NCBI RefSeq assembly: GCF_021390195.1
Contig: NZ_CP090003.1
Coordinates: 856,001 to 920,000 of the forward strand
Length of the DNA: 64,000 bases
DNA from: Flagellimonas sp. CMM7
GTDB lineage: Bacteria > Bacteroidota > Bacteroidia > Flavobacteriales > Flavobacteriaceae
Direction of reading: 5' to 3'
The notes under the pieces are model-generated. The model saw only the letters and a list, made by a program, of their open reading frames with translations. It did not search any database and was not told the DNA's origin. Made by a program: the position numbers and the translations under genes. Positions within the stretch are counted from its first letter, which is position 1. Each line of letters opens with the position of its first letter. This document shows positions 63,814 to 64,000 of the stretch, piece after piece.

Positions 63814-64000
63814 CTAAAATCTAGCTATAGCTTCCTTAATTTTTTCCTCTTTCACACAAAGTGAAAACCGTATGTATCCCTCACCATTACTCCCAAAAAT
63901 AGTTCCGGGCGCTATGAAAATATTTTTATCATACAATACCTCATCAATAAAAGCTTCAGAGGATTTAGAGTCATTGGGCAACTTAGCCCAAACAAACATA
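63814..64000 (-). CDS. aminotransferase class I/II, C-terminal part (cut by window end)
   Basis: Only the last 61 residues or so are inside the window: FVWAKLP, then IFIAPGTIFGSNGEGYIRFSLCV, the typical C-terminus of PLP-dependent aspartate/aromatic aminotransferases. The Met at 63999 is probably internal. In an operon with tyrA, it likely makes phenylalanine/tyrosine or aspartate-family products. Confidence 0.82.
   Translation of the reverse strand, partial: MFVWAKLPNDSKSSEAFIDEVLYDKNIFIAPGTIFGSNGEGYIRFSLCVKEEKIKEAIARF

Noticed and set aside
63814..63999. A complete 61-residue protein at the window end
   Set aside because: Sequence is the C-terminal end of a class I/II aminotransferase; the Met is internal and the gene is cut by the window.

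Overview
The window looks like a chromosome segment of a marine member of the Flavobacteriaceae (Bacteroidota). Supporting signs are a SusC/SusD polysaccharide utilization locus for alginate, the gliding genes gldB and gldC, promoters of the Bacteroidota type (TTTG, then TAnnTTTG), A-rich leaders instead of strong Shine-Dalgarno sites, AT-rich DNA, and a dcw cluster and aromatic-acid gene neighbourhood of flavobacterial layout.

Region 1 (1-19250) is an alginate catabolic locus. The outer-membrane and secreted part is a SusC-like transporter, a SusD-like lipoprotein, a PKD-domain surface lipoprotein, two single-domain PL7 alginate lyases (one a lipoprotein, one exported) and a lipoprotein with two fused PL7/PL18-type lyase domains. 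The intracellular part is a KdgF-like cupin, an MFS hexuronate-type transporter, two SDR reductases, KDG kinase and KDPG aldolase. Together they would cut alginate, import oligomers, and take 4-deoxy-5-hexoseulose uronate (DEH) through 2-keto-3-deoxygluconate (KDG) to pyruvate and glyceraldehyde 3-phosphate. A FadR-type GntR regulator lies inside the locus. The same 32-bp double-palindrome site (core AACCAATYTGGTTAACCA) occurs three times: before gntR, before susC, and in the divergent promoter region between the fused lyase and a Tat-exported TIM-barrel/RraA-like pair. At each place it abuts or overlaps a -7 promoter element. This defines a likely repressor regulon of four transcription units, including two genes with no obvious step in the known alginate pathway. 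No exolytic oligoalginate lyase (PL15/PL17) is in the window.

Region 2 (19286-35337) holds a tRNA-Arg(UCG), a YqeY-like gene and an unbroken minus-strand dcw cluster: mraZ-rsmH-ftsL-ftsI-murE-mraY-murD-ftsW-murG-murC-ftsQ-ftsA-ftsZ. Genes overlap or nearly touch, three GTG-rich MraZ boxes precede mraZ, and a terminator follows ftsZ. murF and ddl are not in the cluster.

Region 3 (35601-50569) is a mixed core region: an alpha/beta hydrolase with the ribosome-assembly GTPase EngB, small dimeric alpha/beta-barrel proteins and an AraC-type membrane regulator, gldC/gldB, nadE, an orphan LuxR-type response regulator with Glu in place of the phospho-acceptor Asp, a DnaG primase without its zinc ligands, a short-repeat secreted protein, a zinc-ribbon protein, an ECF sigma/membrane protein/outer-membrane protein operon, a polyprenyl diphosphate synthase and a small lipoprotein.

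Region 4 (50602-64000) carries rlmN, queA, aroA, a MazG-like gene, two DUF3857/transglutaminase-like exported proteins (one without the catalytic Cys and His), dtd, rsgA, a tandem pair of nearly identical secreted proteins, a GIN-domain protein, a DAHP synthase/chorismate mutase fusion, prephenate dehydrogenase, and the C-terminal end of an aminotransferase cut by the window edge. No insertion sequence, prophage or CRISPR array was seen. All function calls come from reading motifs and family resemblance; no database search was run.
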